Both the position numbers and the translations under genes were made by a program. This document shows, piece after piece, positions 1 through 12,500 of a DNA stretch of 64,000 bases. The first letter of the stretch is position 1. Every line of letters starts with the position of its first letter. Under the pieces are notes generated by a model. That model did no database searches. It worked only from the letters and a program-made list of their open reading frames with translations, and was not told the origin of the DNA. The DNA is from Polyporus tsugae (lineage: Eukaryota; Basidiomycota; Agaricomycetes; Polyporales; Polyporaceae), in assembly GCA_024305745.1 (NCBI GenBank), contig JAHRBS010000009.1, positions 1,116,001-1,180,000 on the forward strand, given 5' to 3'.

Positions 1-3000
1 GATATAGGAGAAGAGGATGTCATCATCGGCCTGGACTGGCTACGCGAGCACAACCCTGAAGTAGACTGGGAACGTGGCTTGCTGCGCCTGTCGAGATGTC
101 CAGAGACATGCCTGGCTAACCAGAGAACCTCTGAACCTGTTGAGACCAAAGCGCGTGATACGGAGTATGGCTTACGGTGCACCGCGGTCCTTGACGGGCA
201 AAGAAGGTTAGGAAGGTTGGAAGGGCATGTGCAACTGTGATGACCAAGGAGAAGGAGGAGGATAGGCCCTGGCTGCCAGGATTCCTGCCGTGGTGGGATG
301 GAACTGAGATATCTCTTCTCAATGCATGGGAGGATGGACAATGCCTTTATTGTGCTCCGCAACTGTTTGCTTCAGCGATATACACATATTTGCAACAACT
401 CGCTGAGCAAGAGTACCAGAAGAAGGAAGTCCGCCCAGTCGAAGAGATCATACCCGAGCACTATCACAAATACTTGCATGTGTTTTCGAAAGAGGCGTCC
501 GAATGTTTGCCAGAACACAGACCCTATGATCATGCTATAGAGCTCGTGCCCGGTGCAAAGATGTTCCACTCCCGTGTGTACCCCCTGTCTCCCAGCAAAC
601 AAGGAGAGCTTGACAAGTTTCTCACTGAGAACTTGGCCAAAGGGAAGTCGCCGATGTCATCACTGTTCTTCTTTGTCAAGAAGAAGGATGGTAGCCTATG
701 TCCAGTCCAGGACTATCAGCGGCTTAACAAAATCACCATTAAGAACTGTTACCCACTGCCATTGGTCTCGGATCTGATGGATCGACTCAAGAAAGCCAAG
801 TACTTCACAAAGCTCGATATTCGCTGGGGGTACAACAATGTGCGGGTTAAGGCCGGCGATGAGTGGAAGGCTGCCTTTGTGACCAATTGAGGGCTGTTCG
901 AGCCAAACGTTATGTTGTTTGGGCTAGCCAATTCGCCCAGCACCTTCTCTGCGCTCATGAACGACATCTTCAAGGACCTCATCATACTCGGCAAAGTCAC
1001 TATCTACCTCAACAACATCCTCATATTCACTGACAGTCTTGAGGAACACTGCACATTGGTGTGCGAGGTCCTGAAACGTCTTAAGGAGAATGACCTGTTC
1101 TGCAAGCCGGAGAAGTGCAAGTTTAAACAGCCTAAGGTGGAATACCTCGGTGTACTTGTCTTGGAGAACTGCGTAGAGATGGATCCAGTGAAGGTGAAGG
1201 GTATCGCAGATTGGCCTGTCCCTCAGAATGCCACAGACATACAGAAGTTCCGCGGTTTCGCAAACTTCTATCAGCGGTTCATAAAGGACTTTAGTGCCAT
1301 CTGCAAACCCTTGGATTGCCTCATGGGCAATGTGCCATGGCAATGGGGCGACAAAGAACAGTCTGCCTTTGACAAACTCAAGCGCTGCTTCACCAGAAGC
1401 CCTGTCCTGATGATCTATGATCCAGACCGCAACACCCGCATCGAAGTCGACGCATCTGGCTTCGCTACGGGCGCGGTTCTGTCTCTGGAGGGGGAAGACA
1501 GCAAATGGCACCCCATCGCTTTTCACTCCGAGTCAATGAACGACGCTGAACGCAACTATGAGATCTACGACAAGGAGATGCTCGCCATCATTCGTGCCCT
1601 GCAGGCCTGGCGCCACTATCTTGAGGGTCTCCCCAGTGTGTTCAAAATCCAGTCAGACCACAAGAACCTCGAGTATTGGCGCACAGCACAGAACCTCACA
1701 CACAGGCAGGCACGATGGGCTCTCTATCTGTCATGATTTGACTTTGTCATCTCGCACAAGCCTGGGACGTCTAATGGTAGGGCCGATGCGCTGTTGAGAC
1801 GGCCCGATCACCAGCACGAGGATGCAGATGACAATCTCAGTCGAGTCTTGTTGCAGCCAGAACATTTCTGAGTACTGGCAGCCAAGAGAGGGCATCTATC
1901 GGTGGTTCCAGAGAAGGCACTGCTTTGACACATCCGCGAGTGCGGAGAGCACAAGCAGGAGGTCGTGGAGGCACTCAGTAAACTGGACAAACTTGGACCA
2001 GCGCGTCTTCAGAATGACTTGGTGGACTGGAACAGTGAGCAAGGCCTGCTACTGTATCGAGGCAAAGTCTATGTCCCCAAGGACGACGCGCTGCGCGCTG
2101 AGATTGTACGCATCCACCACGACCTCCTGCCCGCTGGACACCCTGGGCAGTCGAAGACGTTGGAGTTGGTCACACGAAACTACTGGTGGCCGGGCATGGC
2201 AAAGTTCATTAAGGATTACAATGCATCTGATTCCTTGCACTGAGGAGATCAACACAGAAGGAGCTGCTGACAACTTCATCCGAGAACACTTTCGTCTTCA
2301 TGGGCTGCCACGGAAGATCATCTCTGATTGTGGGCCCCAGTTCTCAAGCAAGCTCTTCCGCACCGTACTCAAGGGACTCGGCATAGAAAGCGCAATGTCC
2401 ACAGCCTACCACCCGCAGACAGATGGGCAATCAGAACGATGGAACCAGGAGATAGAGGCGTACCTTTGTATGTTCTGCTCACAGCGCCGCAATGACTGGG
2501 TCAAGTGGCTGCTGATTGCAGAGTTTGCCTTTAACTCGCACCAGCACTCGTCAACGGGTTACTCGCTGTTCTACCTCATGTACAGCTACGAACCCCAGTT
2601 CCACATTCCGATGTTGCCTACGGTGGTGCCTGCAGCTGATGAATGCTGGGAGGAGTTGCGACAGGCGCGAGAGGATGCAACTGCGGCCTTGACTCTAGCA
2701 GCTGAGCGGATGAAGGAGTACTATGATCGGTATGTCCGTGACGCTCCAGAGTTCAAGGAAGGCCAGAAGGTGTGGCTCGACGCGAGGAACTTCTGTGTTC
2801 CTGGAGTCTCTCGGAAACTGGTGGATCGGTACGCTGGCCTGTATCCGGTTGTACGCAAGGTGGGCAATCTGGCTTATGAACTCAGACTCCCCAAGGACCT
2901 TGTAATCCACCCCGTATTCCACGTTTCTCTCCTGCTTCCCCACAAGGAGAGTCGACTCCCCGGTCGTCACCCGGCAGAGCCAGCGGCAATTGAGGTGGAG

Positions 3001-3207
3001 GGGGAGGAAGAGTACGAAGTGGAGGAAGTGTTGGAGTCACAGCGGTATGGGTGGTGGAAGAAACTGCAGTACCTCGTACACTGGAAGGGTTGGGGCCCTG
3101 AACACGACAGCTGGGAGGATGCAGTGGACCTTACAAACACGCCGCAACTCGTGCAGAAATTCCATTCAACGCACGCAGAGGTGCCTGGTCCTCTCAAGAG
3201 GACTTAG
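1..3207 (+). pseudogene. Degenerate pol polyprotein (PR-RT-RNase H-IN-chromodomain)
   Basis: Positions 1-110 give the end of a retropepsin-like domain (DVIIGLDWLREHNPEVDW). RT runs from about 420 to 1300, with a stop at 888-890 in the middle. The catalytic box reads YLNN near 1005-1016 instead of YxDD. RNase H spans about 1420-1790 (EVDASGFATGAVLS) with a stop at 1734-1736. The integrase N-terminal part follows (HPGQSKTLELV...WWPGM, about 2137-2200), then a deletion with a frame change near 2215-2230 removes the segment carrying the first catalytic Asp. The second Asp (DCGPQF) and the Glu (TDGQSERWNQEIE) remain. A chromodomain (about 3015-3180, LVHWKGWGPEHDSWE) closes the frame. No functional polyprotein can be made from this copy. 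Confidence 0.9.
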
Positions 3208-3239
3208 TCATGAAGGCACGACCCTTAGGAGGGGGGTAT

Positions 3240-3685
3240 TGTCATGAATGTTCCATTCGACACCTGCTACCAGTGCCTTAGTTTCCTTTTCTGGACGATC
3301 TACTTCTCACGTCGTACTTATTGTTCTCTGTTGCATTGTATCTTGTCCTTTGTTCCTTAGCACAATAGCTCCTTATTGTCCGTCGTCGCTATTGTTCCGT
3401 TTCCATTGTTCACCCATGTCCATAGTTACCTATCGTCCCTGGGTTCTCATTGTCCTCTATACGTATATAAGGACCTGTACTTTGCTGCCTGGAGACCTCA
3501 GTTTTGACCTCTTGTCTCCAGGTAAGCCTCGCTGTATTTCGCTTGTAGACATCTACTTACTCAATACATCTTGTCTCCAGCCCTGACCGTTGAGCCTTGC
3601 TCCGCTCTCGCTGCACAAGTGCTCATCGATGCCCTTGCTCATCTGGTAAGTCTCTCTGGTCCTTACTCGACAGCCAGTCGTAACA
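3240..3685 (+). repeat. 3' long terminal repeat
   Basis: The LTR starts TGTCATGAATG directly after the purine tract and probably ends ...GTAACA, giving about 446 bp with TG...CA ends. A TATATAA box at 3464-3470 would serve as the LTR promoter. The right edge is inferred from where hAT coding sequence resumes (MHITCDNA frame from about 3689). The following GTATG could be one copy of a 5-bp target duplication, but the left copy is outside the window. The exact last base is uncertain by a few nucleotides. Confidence 0.7.
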
Positions 3686-5789
3686 GTATGCACATAACTT
3701 GCGACAATGCCGTAAAGAACAACACCATGGTCACGTAGCTTGTTGAGCTGCTCACCAAGTTTGATGAGCAGCACTCGCGTGTCTGGTGTTTTCTCCATGT
3801 TCTCAGCCTTGTCGTGAAGGCTCTTATTCGAGAATTTGATGCACGACCCGACAAAGACACTGCAAAGCAGGATAAGGAGGAGCAGGAACTGTTAGAGTTA
3901 GCAGAGGATCTGGAGGTGTTCAAGAATGATTGACAGAGGAAGTGCAGCAAGGTGGCTGAGGGGGAGGAAGATGACGAAGAAGATGAGGACAATAAAGAGA
4001 AAGGCAATGATTTGAGTGACAAGGTAGACCTGATGGAAGAGATGTTGGAGGAAGAGCACAAGGAATTTAAAACAAGGGTGCGGCCAGCAAAGCTAGCCAT
4101 TGCAAAGGTGAGTACATCATGTGCCATTGTCCGACTCTGCCTCTGCTTACCATTGAGTTGGATAGATCAGGACATTGGGCTTCAAGATAATCAACTTGTT
4201 GATGTGCCTCCTGCCCACGTGGAAGGAGTTGTGTGAGGCAGAGGGCTTTGCTGTCCGCCTGCTCTCCCAAGATGTGCAAATGAGGTGGAATTTGACCTAT
4301 GATATGCTGCATTTTGCTGTGAAGTACCGTGTGGTCATGGACCAGATGACAATGATCCCCGTGCATGGGCTGAGAGCATACAAGTTGTTGGAGGAGGCAT
4401 GGAGCGCCCTGCGGCAGCTCCAAGATGTGCTTGAGGTTCATCTTCCCCATGAACCTTAACTATTAGGTTTGAACCTTGCTCACAAACTTTGTTCCACCAC
4501 TGCCACCTACAAACCCTATTCTGCAGTGGACCCTTCGCATCCCGGTGTGGCTGCCTCTGCACGCCATTCATCTGGCTTGCAGTGCCCACTGTCCTTCTTG
4601 CTCATGGCACACTCCACCCACCTCACTCGCTCATCCTGGTAATCCCTCTGGTCTGCAACCTCGCCCCTCATCTTCTTGTTTGCGACATCACCCTCCCCCT
4701 CATTTGTTGTCATCATTGTTGTCTGCACTCAGGTCTTCAAGAGCGCCACCCACCACTTCTTGTGTGGTGACACACCCAACCTCGCACAGGTCATCCCCTG
4801 CCATGGACCACATTGAGGAGACATTGACCGACGCAGGCCGAGGAGATAAATACAGCATTTCCATCCAGGTAGCCTGCTCCCTAGCCAAGAAGACACTCAA
4901 CAAATACTATTCGCTAACTGACTCATCAGCCACCTACCAGCTCGCGATGAGCGAGTCGTGGTCTCACACACCCACTTATTTATTCAGCACTAACACTAAC
5001 ATATGTAACAGTCCTCCACCCATGGCACAAGCTTGAGTACTTCAAAAAACTCAAATGGCCGAACACTTGGCAGCAGACAGCACAGGAGCTTGTAGAAGCC
5101 AAGTACATAAACAGTTACACCAGTTGTTTTGACATATCTGACGATGAGGAGCACAAAGGCTCACCCAACTGCAAAGGTGGGAGAAGTGCCCGCAACAAAG
5201 GAGACAAAGAAGGGGCTTGGGTGGACGAGGATGCATCTGATGATGAGCAGGTGAGTTTCTTGCTTCTTTTCTCTCACACCGGCCCCGCGCACTCACTAAC
5301 AAGCCCAACAGAATATATTTGATGTCCTCGACCAGCTTGATGCTGCGCCAGGTGATTACATTGAAGACAAATTGCAAGACTACCTGGCCACCCTGACGGA
5401 GAAGATGGCCAATGTGATACGCTGGTGGAAAGACCAGGTGAAATATACCCGAACCTTTTGAGGATGGCCCTCGATTACCTCACCATCCCTGGTACGTATC
5501 TTGATCTGTGCAGCGCATACACATCCTATTCACACTCTTCCAATCTGCAGCGACCTCAATTGATGTCAAATGCCTCTTCAGTCGAGGCCACCTCATCCTC
5601 TCCCATGTCCGGAACTGCCTCAGTGCGCAGACAACCCGTGCTATTCTGTGTCTTGGGTCATGGAGTCTCCTCGGGCTTGTCAAGCCTGAGGATGCTCGGA
5701 AGGTAGCTGAGCTTGATGATATAGATGGAGATGATGATGTGGAGTTAGAGTTTGGATGGAATTCCATCAATGTCAGTGATCACACATAG
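3686..5789 (+). pseudogene. hAT-family DNA transposase, C-terminal two thirds, decayed
   Basis: Scattered in-frame blocks match hAT transposases. ITCDNAVKNNTM with a following CFLHVLSLVVKAL block lies at 3690-3830. An acidic stretch lies at 3950-4080. RWNLTYDML lies near 4280-4310. LHPWHKLEYFKKLKW lies at about 5012-5060. A C-terminal dimerisation block (CLFSRGHLILSHVRNCLS...LCLGSW) lies at about 5570-5670. The blocks are separated by intron-like segments and stop codons (for example TAG near 3739 and TGA near 3931), so the copy is dead. The N-terminal zinc finger and first catalytic region should lie on the far side of the nested retrotransposon, left of the window. Terminal inverted repeats were not identified. 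Confidence 0.8.
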
Positions 5790-6575
5790 AACCCTGTACT
5801 TGTCCCATATAGTATTCAAAGTGCACCACTTTCCCTGCTGCGAGGCTGCATCTGTGTCTGTTAGACTGTTCCTGCCATCTCCTGGTGTTCATGTCACTGT
5901 AGTCACCCACTTATCCGCTGCACCAAAGAGATAGATGCTGGTGGAGCTGGTCACTGGCCTGTTACTGGCTGTTACCCTCATGAAGGGTCGAGGGTATCTG
6001 AGGGGTACGGATAGTCCTCCGCCGTGGTGGCCTGCAGTCCACCACCGGTATAACATTGAACCTGCTTGTTCATCGTTAAATTTGTTTTGTATCCTATTGT
6101 ATAACTTGAGGTTGAAGCCCGCGTAGCCGTGATTCCGACACTTGCTTCAATAGTGAACATTAGCAGAGACTACCAATCCATTAGCATACTGGTCGCGAGA
6201 GTCAGTCTGATGGTAATCAATAGCGGTCCAATAGTACCAATAGCAGAAAATTTTCGACTGCTAGCATTGATAGCGCTAATTTGCTAGGGAGGGTTTTCCT
6301 GATGCACGGCACCCTTAGCCGAGCCCCAAATGCACCTGACGTTCTGGCGCAATCTCTTCGACGCCAGAACGGATGGGAACGAGACTATTTCCTGCCAGTG
6401 ATGCACACAACAGCTACGAGTAACACTCTAAAGCCGGCAGATCTACCACTACGCCCTGAGAAGTCCAGGTGACGATCTATCAGTATTGCCTGTCATTAAC
6501 TCACGCCCGCTTGTTCGTGAAGAAAGCTTCCATGCTAGGGCCACTCAAGTCCGAAAAGTCCACTTCTACATCCTT
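5790..6575. other. Gene-free spacer between the hAT remnant and URA2
   Basis: No open frame with family resemblance was seen. The stretch probably holds the hAT 3' tail and the URA2 3' flank. Short near-repeats built on AATAGC/CAATAG words occur at about 6200-6275, but no clean inverted repeat could be assigned as a transposon end. Confidence 0.5.
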
Positions 6576-9500
6576 TTAACCCATGACACCGGCCAAAAGT
6601 GCCATGCGGATCTGGAGGACGGAGAAACATGAATACTGTGGATGAACGGTAAGAAATTGAATGCTCACAAAAAGACCGTAACGCATCTGTCGGAAGTACA
6701 CAGCACGCCGTGAATCGAAATCGACATCAGGGTCAATTTCTGATAAATTGTTAGTGATGGACCCTATACTTGCACCCGGTTTTGACTCACCATTGACGCG
6801 TGGGAGAGGATGCATGACGATCATCTCCTCCTTCGCACGAGACAGCAGCGCATGATTCACGTGGTAGGCATCCTTGACAGCGTTGAACTCGGACTCATCC
6901 TTAAACCGCTCCTTCTGTAGTCTCGTCACGTATAGAACATCAGTCTCCCCAAGCACTTCCTCCAACGACTCGCATTGATATACAGGTATGCCAGCCTTGC
7001 GCGCCGCGGATACTACGCTCGCCGGCATCGTGAGGGAGGGCGGGGAGACGAAGTTCAGCTGCACCGAGTACAGCGACAGGAGAGTGACCAGGCTGTGGAC
7101 GGTCCGCCCGTTCTTGAGGTCTCCGAGCATAGTGATAGTGCGCCCGTTGACTGTTCCAAGCTCTGACCGGATTGTGTAGACGTCGAGGAGAGCCTGAAAG
7201 TGTATTGAGCGCCATCTTCGTCAAATCACAAAAGTCACGACCTTGCGTACCTGAGTAGGGTGTTCTCCGATGCCATCGCCAGCATTCAAGATGGGGACTG
7301 GAGAGAACTTCGCCGCGAGTTGCGAGCTACCAACATCTGGGTGGCGAATGACGATGCCATCGGCGTAGCAGCCGAGAGTGCGAATGGTATCCGGCAAACT
7401 CTCGCCCTTGAGGACGGACGATGAATCGACGTGTACGTTGACGACTTCGCCTCCACAACGCTTCATGGCAGTGTCGAACGAAGACGACGTCCGAGTGGAG
7501 GGCTCGTAGAAGAGCGTGGCGAGCACTTTGCCCTTGAGGATGTCCAGCGTGCCGTTTCTCTCCACCTGCAGCTGCATCTCATGCGCGAGCGTGAAGAGAT
7601 CGTGCACGTCTCGGTGGCCAAATTGCTTCACGGTAAGGATGTGACGGCGGTTGAAGGCAGGGTGGGGCAGAAGGCGGCTGAAGACCTGCATGCTCGCCGC
7701 AGGGCCGCGCACTAGTGCAAGAGCAGTCGACGATACGGCAAAGGCTTCGGCAGGAGACCGCCCGGGGACGACTGGCACCTCTGGCTTTCCGCCTGAAATT
7801 GACCCCCGTCGCTCGAGAGCAGGGTGGCTGACCGTTGCGCTGGAGATAACAAAGTCCTCACCAGCCGCTGTAAGATCAGGAACAAGACCGGGGATCGTGT
7901 GTGTGTCGTGCGACGTCTTGAAGTCGACCGGCGAAACCTCCAGCGGCATCTTGCGAACCAGGGCCTCGAAAAGCAGCTTCGCGATCTTGATGTTCGTGAT
8001 GAGTGGGACGGCGAAGTCGACGGCCATACGACGGGTACGGTAACCCTTGCTAGCATAGCTCGCAGGACGCCTATAGTGGTTCTTCGACGGCAAGTTGATG
8101 TACATGTCGATGAGGTTGTTCGCGAGATGCTGCGTCAGTGAGTACTCGGACTTCTGGTCGCTATCCTCGCGAAGAATCTCCAGGTACTAGGAAGCAATGA
8201 TCAATCATAATATTCCGTGTGGCAAAGGTACATGTAACTCTCACCTTGCAAGGAATGTGATGCTCTGTGAAGAAATCCGCTGTACCTGAAGTACCGAAGA
8301 TGTTGTAGCCAGCGGCATGCAACTTCTGGACGGAAGGCAAGATCTCGAGCTTCTCCTTGTAGCTACCGATCGAGAACAGGATGTTCTTCTTCGGTAACAC
8401 GATACCAGTCGAGACGAGCGCCTTGATATAAGCCTCGTACTTGTTCTTCCCAAAGCAAGCCACCTCTCCCGTCGATGCCATCTCCACACCCAGGACAGGA
8501 TCCGCACCAGAGAGGCGACTGAAGCTGAACTGGGGGACCTTAACACCGACGTAGTCCGGCGGAAGCGGGACATGCGGGTACGGCTCCACAGGCATGCTGA
8601 GCATGACCTTCGTCGCCATCTCGATCGCGTCGATGCCGGTTACCTTCGAGACGAACGGGAACGAGCGCGCCGCGCGGAGATTGCACTCGATGACCTTGAT
8701 CTCGTTGTTCTTGGCGATGAACTGGATGTTGAACGGACCGGTCACGTTGAGCGCGTTCCCGATCTTGAATGTCGCGTCTACAATGCGGCGAACCGTCTCG
8801 GGGTCGAGGTCCTGCGGCGGGTGGATGAGGGTCGCGTCGCCGGAATGAACGCCGGCGTTCTCAACGTGCTCTGAGATGTAGTGCATGACGGCCTTGCCAT
8901 CCTTGGCGACCGCGTCCATCTCGATCTCCTTCGCACCCTCAATGTACTTCGTGATGACGACAGGATGCTCGCGCGAGACGGCAGTAGCCTGGGAGAGGTA
9001 GCTGCTGAGGTCGTCCTGGCTGAACACAACATTCATGGCAGCGCCGGAGAGTACATAGGACGGGCGAACGAGCACAGGGTACCCGACCTTGTCGCAGAAC
9101 GCATGTGCCTCCTCAAAGCTAGACAGCTCCTTCCAGAGCGGTTGGTCGACGCCGATCTCATCGAGCAGGCGGGAGAACTTGAACCGGTTCTCCGCCGTGT
9201 CGATCATCTCGGGAGACGTTCCGTAGATCTTGACGTTCTGACGGTAGAGCGGAAGCGCGATGTTGTTCGGCGTCTGTCCACCCATGGAGATGATAACACC
9301 ACGGGAGCGCTCCGTATCGTAGATATCGAGGATGGTCTCCAAGCTGATATTCTCGAAGTACAGGCGGTCGGCCTCGTCGTAGTCAGTGCTGACGGTCTCT
9401 GGGTTGTAGTTGACCATGATTGTCGGGAGGCCCTGGTCGCGGAGGGTGCGGATGGCGCGGACCGCGCACCAGTCGAACTCGACGGATGAACCGATACGGT

Positions 9501-12500
9501 ACACGCCAGAACCAAGGACCATGACACCGCAGTCGTCGAAGGTGATGTCGTGCTCGATGGCGTTGTACGTAGTGTAGAGGTAGTTCGTGAAGGCGGGGAA
9601 CTCTGCGGCGACGGTATCGATCTGTTTGACGAACGGGGCGACACCATTCTCCTGGCGCAGACGGCGGACTGCGAGCTCGGTCGTGCCCATGCCGGTGGCG
9701 ATCTGGCGGTCCGAAAAACCGAGCTGCTTGGCCTGACGAAGAAGGTCCTTGTCGGCGGAGTTGATATTAGTTTGGCTAAGGTTATCGCCCTTTCAGGTCC
9801 CCGTCTCTTCGCAAAGTGTAATTGTGTTACTCACTAAAGGCGCTGCTCCATCTTGAAGATTGATTGCAGTTTAGTGAGGAACCACCTGTCGATATTCGTC
9901 ATCTGCCAAATCTTCTCTACACTGTACCCGCGGTGGAACGCAGCCGCGATAGCGAAGATGCGCTTGTCCGTCGGGTTCATGAGTTCCTCATCGATATCCT
10001 CGACAAAGTCGTTCTACAAAGTTGCCACATTTAGTAAGCACGGACGGCCCAAACAAACACCGAGACAAGCCAGACTGACCTTCGCGAACCCAGAGAACTG
10101 GTCATCAATGGCCCGGATCGCTTTCTGGATCGTCTCCTGGAATGACCGTCCAATGCTCATGACCTCGCCCACACTTTTCATGCTGCTGCTCAGCAACCGG
10201 CTGACGCGGTTGAACTTTTTAAGATCCCAGCGCGGGATCTTCACCACCACGTAGTCCAAGCTCGGCTCGAAACATGCCGACGTGAGCTTCGTCACTGAGT
10301 TCTTGATCTCATTCAAAGGAATGCCCAAACCAAGCTTCGCCGCAATAAACGCGAGTGGGTATCCGGTCGCCTTCGACGCCAGAGCGGAAGAACGCGACAG
10401 ACGCGCATTAACCTACAAAATTCAAATGGACGATGTCAGGCGGATGAGAATCACGACCGGCGTAAACGCAGTATGTCATAGAAGTTACCTCAATGATGCA
10501 GTATTCGCGGGATGTCGGGTTGAGCGCGTACTGGATGTTGCACTCGCCCACGACGCCCAGGTGCCGAATAACGTTAATCGCGGTCGTCCTGAGCATGTTG
10601 TAGTCCGCGTCTGACAGCGTCTGCGACGGCGCCACCACAATGGAATCGCCCGTGTGGATCCCGAGCGGGTCGAAGTTCTGTGTTTATTAGTGTTGTACGG
10701 GCAACTGCATGTCAGCGCGCACTCCAAGTACAAATATGTGGTCTCCGAATACTTGCCTCCATGTTGCACACGGTGATGCAGTTGTCGCGGCAGTCCCTGA
10801 CGACCTCGTACTCAATCTCCTTCCACCCCTTCATGCTCTTCTCAACCAGTACTTGTGGACTCGTCGCGAACGCCTTGCTGCACAGCGCCTTCAGCTGCTG
10901 TCCATCCTGCGCAAAGCCCGACCCAAGACCGCCAAGCGCGTAGGCTGCACGGACGATGACGGGGTACCCGATGGTGCTCGCAGCCGCAATGGCCTCGTCC
11001 ACCGTCGTCGCGGTGCTCGACTGCGCACAACGCTCGCCGATCTCCTCCATCGCGCTCGCGAACAGCTGGCGATCCTCTGTCATGATAATAGTGTCGATAG
11101 GCGTGCCAAGGACCTTGCACCCGAGGCTCTCGAACTCGTCCTTCAGCTTGATACCGACGTTGAGCGCGGTCTGCCCACCGAACGTGACGTAAATGCCATC
11201 CGGCTTCTCGTACTTGATGATCTTGCGCACGAACTCGGGCGTGACGGGTAGAAAGTACACCTTGTCCGCCAGGCCGCGCGAAGTTGCGATTGTCGCAATG
11301 TTCGGGTTGACGAGGATTGTGTAGATTCCCTCCCCCTTGAGCGCCTTGATCGCCTGCGAGCCCGAATAGTCGAACTCGCCCGCCTGGCCGATTGACAGAC
11401 CCCCAGAACCGAGGATGAGGACCTTTTGCACGACGGCGCGGGGAGCGCGTGCCTCGTTCTCCTCCTCGCTCCCACCCGGCATGACGATGGGGACCAGGCC
11501 GCCGGTCTTCCCGCAGTCGGCGATGTTCTGGATGAAGACATCGAACAAAAACTCGGTGTCGCGCGGGCCGGGCGTCGACTCGGGGTGGAACTGAACGGAG
11601 AAAAACGGCTTATCGACGCAGTAGATGCCCTCGTTGCTCCCATCGTTCGCGTTCTGAAACAGCTCCTTCCAGCCATCGGGGAGGGACGCTGCCTCAACCT
11701 GGTACCCGTGGTTCTGGCTCGTGATATAGCAGCGGCCGCTGAGGGCGTCCGTGCAAGGGATGTTGTGGCCGCGGTTACCGTACTTCATCTTCGACGTCTT
11801 TGCACCCGCCGCGAGGGCGAGGAGCTGGTGGCCTAGACAGATACCAAAGATCGGCCGGTCGCCCTTTTCCATCGCGCGGGTGAGACGCTCGATGGCAGGT
11901 GCGACCATGGTAGGGTCACCAGGACCGTTCGAGATGAACAACCCATCGAATGGCTCCTCGATGTCTGCGAGGTAGTCGTAGTCCCAAGGGACGACCTTGA
12001 GCTCCACGCCACGATGGGTAAAGCAGCGAATCTGGTTGTACTTCATGCCCACGTCTACGGCGAGGACACGGAGCGGGCGCGACCCGGATGGGTGCAATTT
12101 TGGTTGGCCTATAGGCTTGAAGATACGCGGGGTCTTGGTGGACACGATGGAGACGAGGTTTTCCCGGTTTGGGTCCAAAAACGGGACGTCGATGTAGTCC
12201 TCGCGCCAGCGCGGAGGGACGCGGTTAAGGGCTGTACCTGGTGGGGACGGGGCGCGCGACACTGGGGTGGACGGAGGGAGTGAAAAGTCGCGGGAGGCCA
12301 GGTGCACATCCGGACGCCTTACCAAAACCTTGGCGAGCATAGATCCGTTCTCGCGGATTTTTTTTGTCAAAGCGCGGGTGTCGACGCCGAAGATGGCGGG
12401 GACGCGGCTCTCCTTGAGCCATTGGCCGAGTGAGGAGCCGGCGAGGAAGTGGCTATAATCTTCAGAGTAGGAGCCAACGACGAGGGCAGAGACATGGATG

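Larger units (their letters stand above)
1..3685 (+). mobile_element. Ty3/gypsy chromovirus LTR retrotransposon, 5'-truncated by the window edge and decayed
   Basis: The sequence reads in order protease C-terminus, reverse transcriptase, RNase H, integrase, chromodomain, polypurine tract and 3' LTR. This is the Ty3/gypsy order, and the terminal chromodomain places it among chromoviruses, which are common in fungi. The 5' LTR, gag and most of the protease lie left of position 1. A purine tract (AGGAGGGGGG, about 3227-3236) precedes the LTR, as expected for plus-strand priming. The copy is dead: in-frame stops, a substituted RT active site and an internal integrase deletion are visible. The right boundary, near 3685, abuts hAT transposase coding sequence, so the element looks nested inside a DNA transposon. 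Confidence 0.9.

Noticed and set aside
924..1526. Long minus-strand open frame of 200 codons
   Set aside because: It lies antisense to the RT/RNase H coding sequence and has no domain of its own; a shadow frame.
6180..6300. Candidate hAT terminal inverted repeat
   Set aside because: Only short CAATAG/AATAGC words recur; no inverted repeat partner can be seen because the left end of the element is outside the window.
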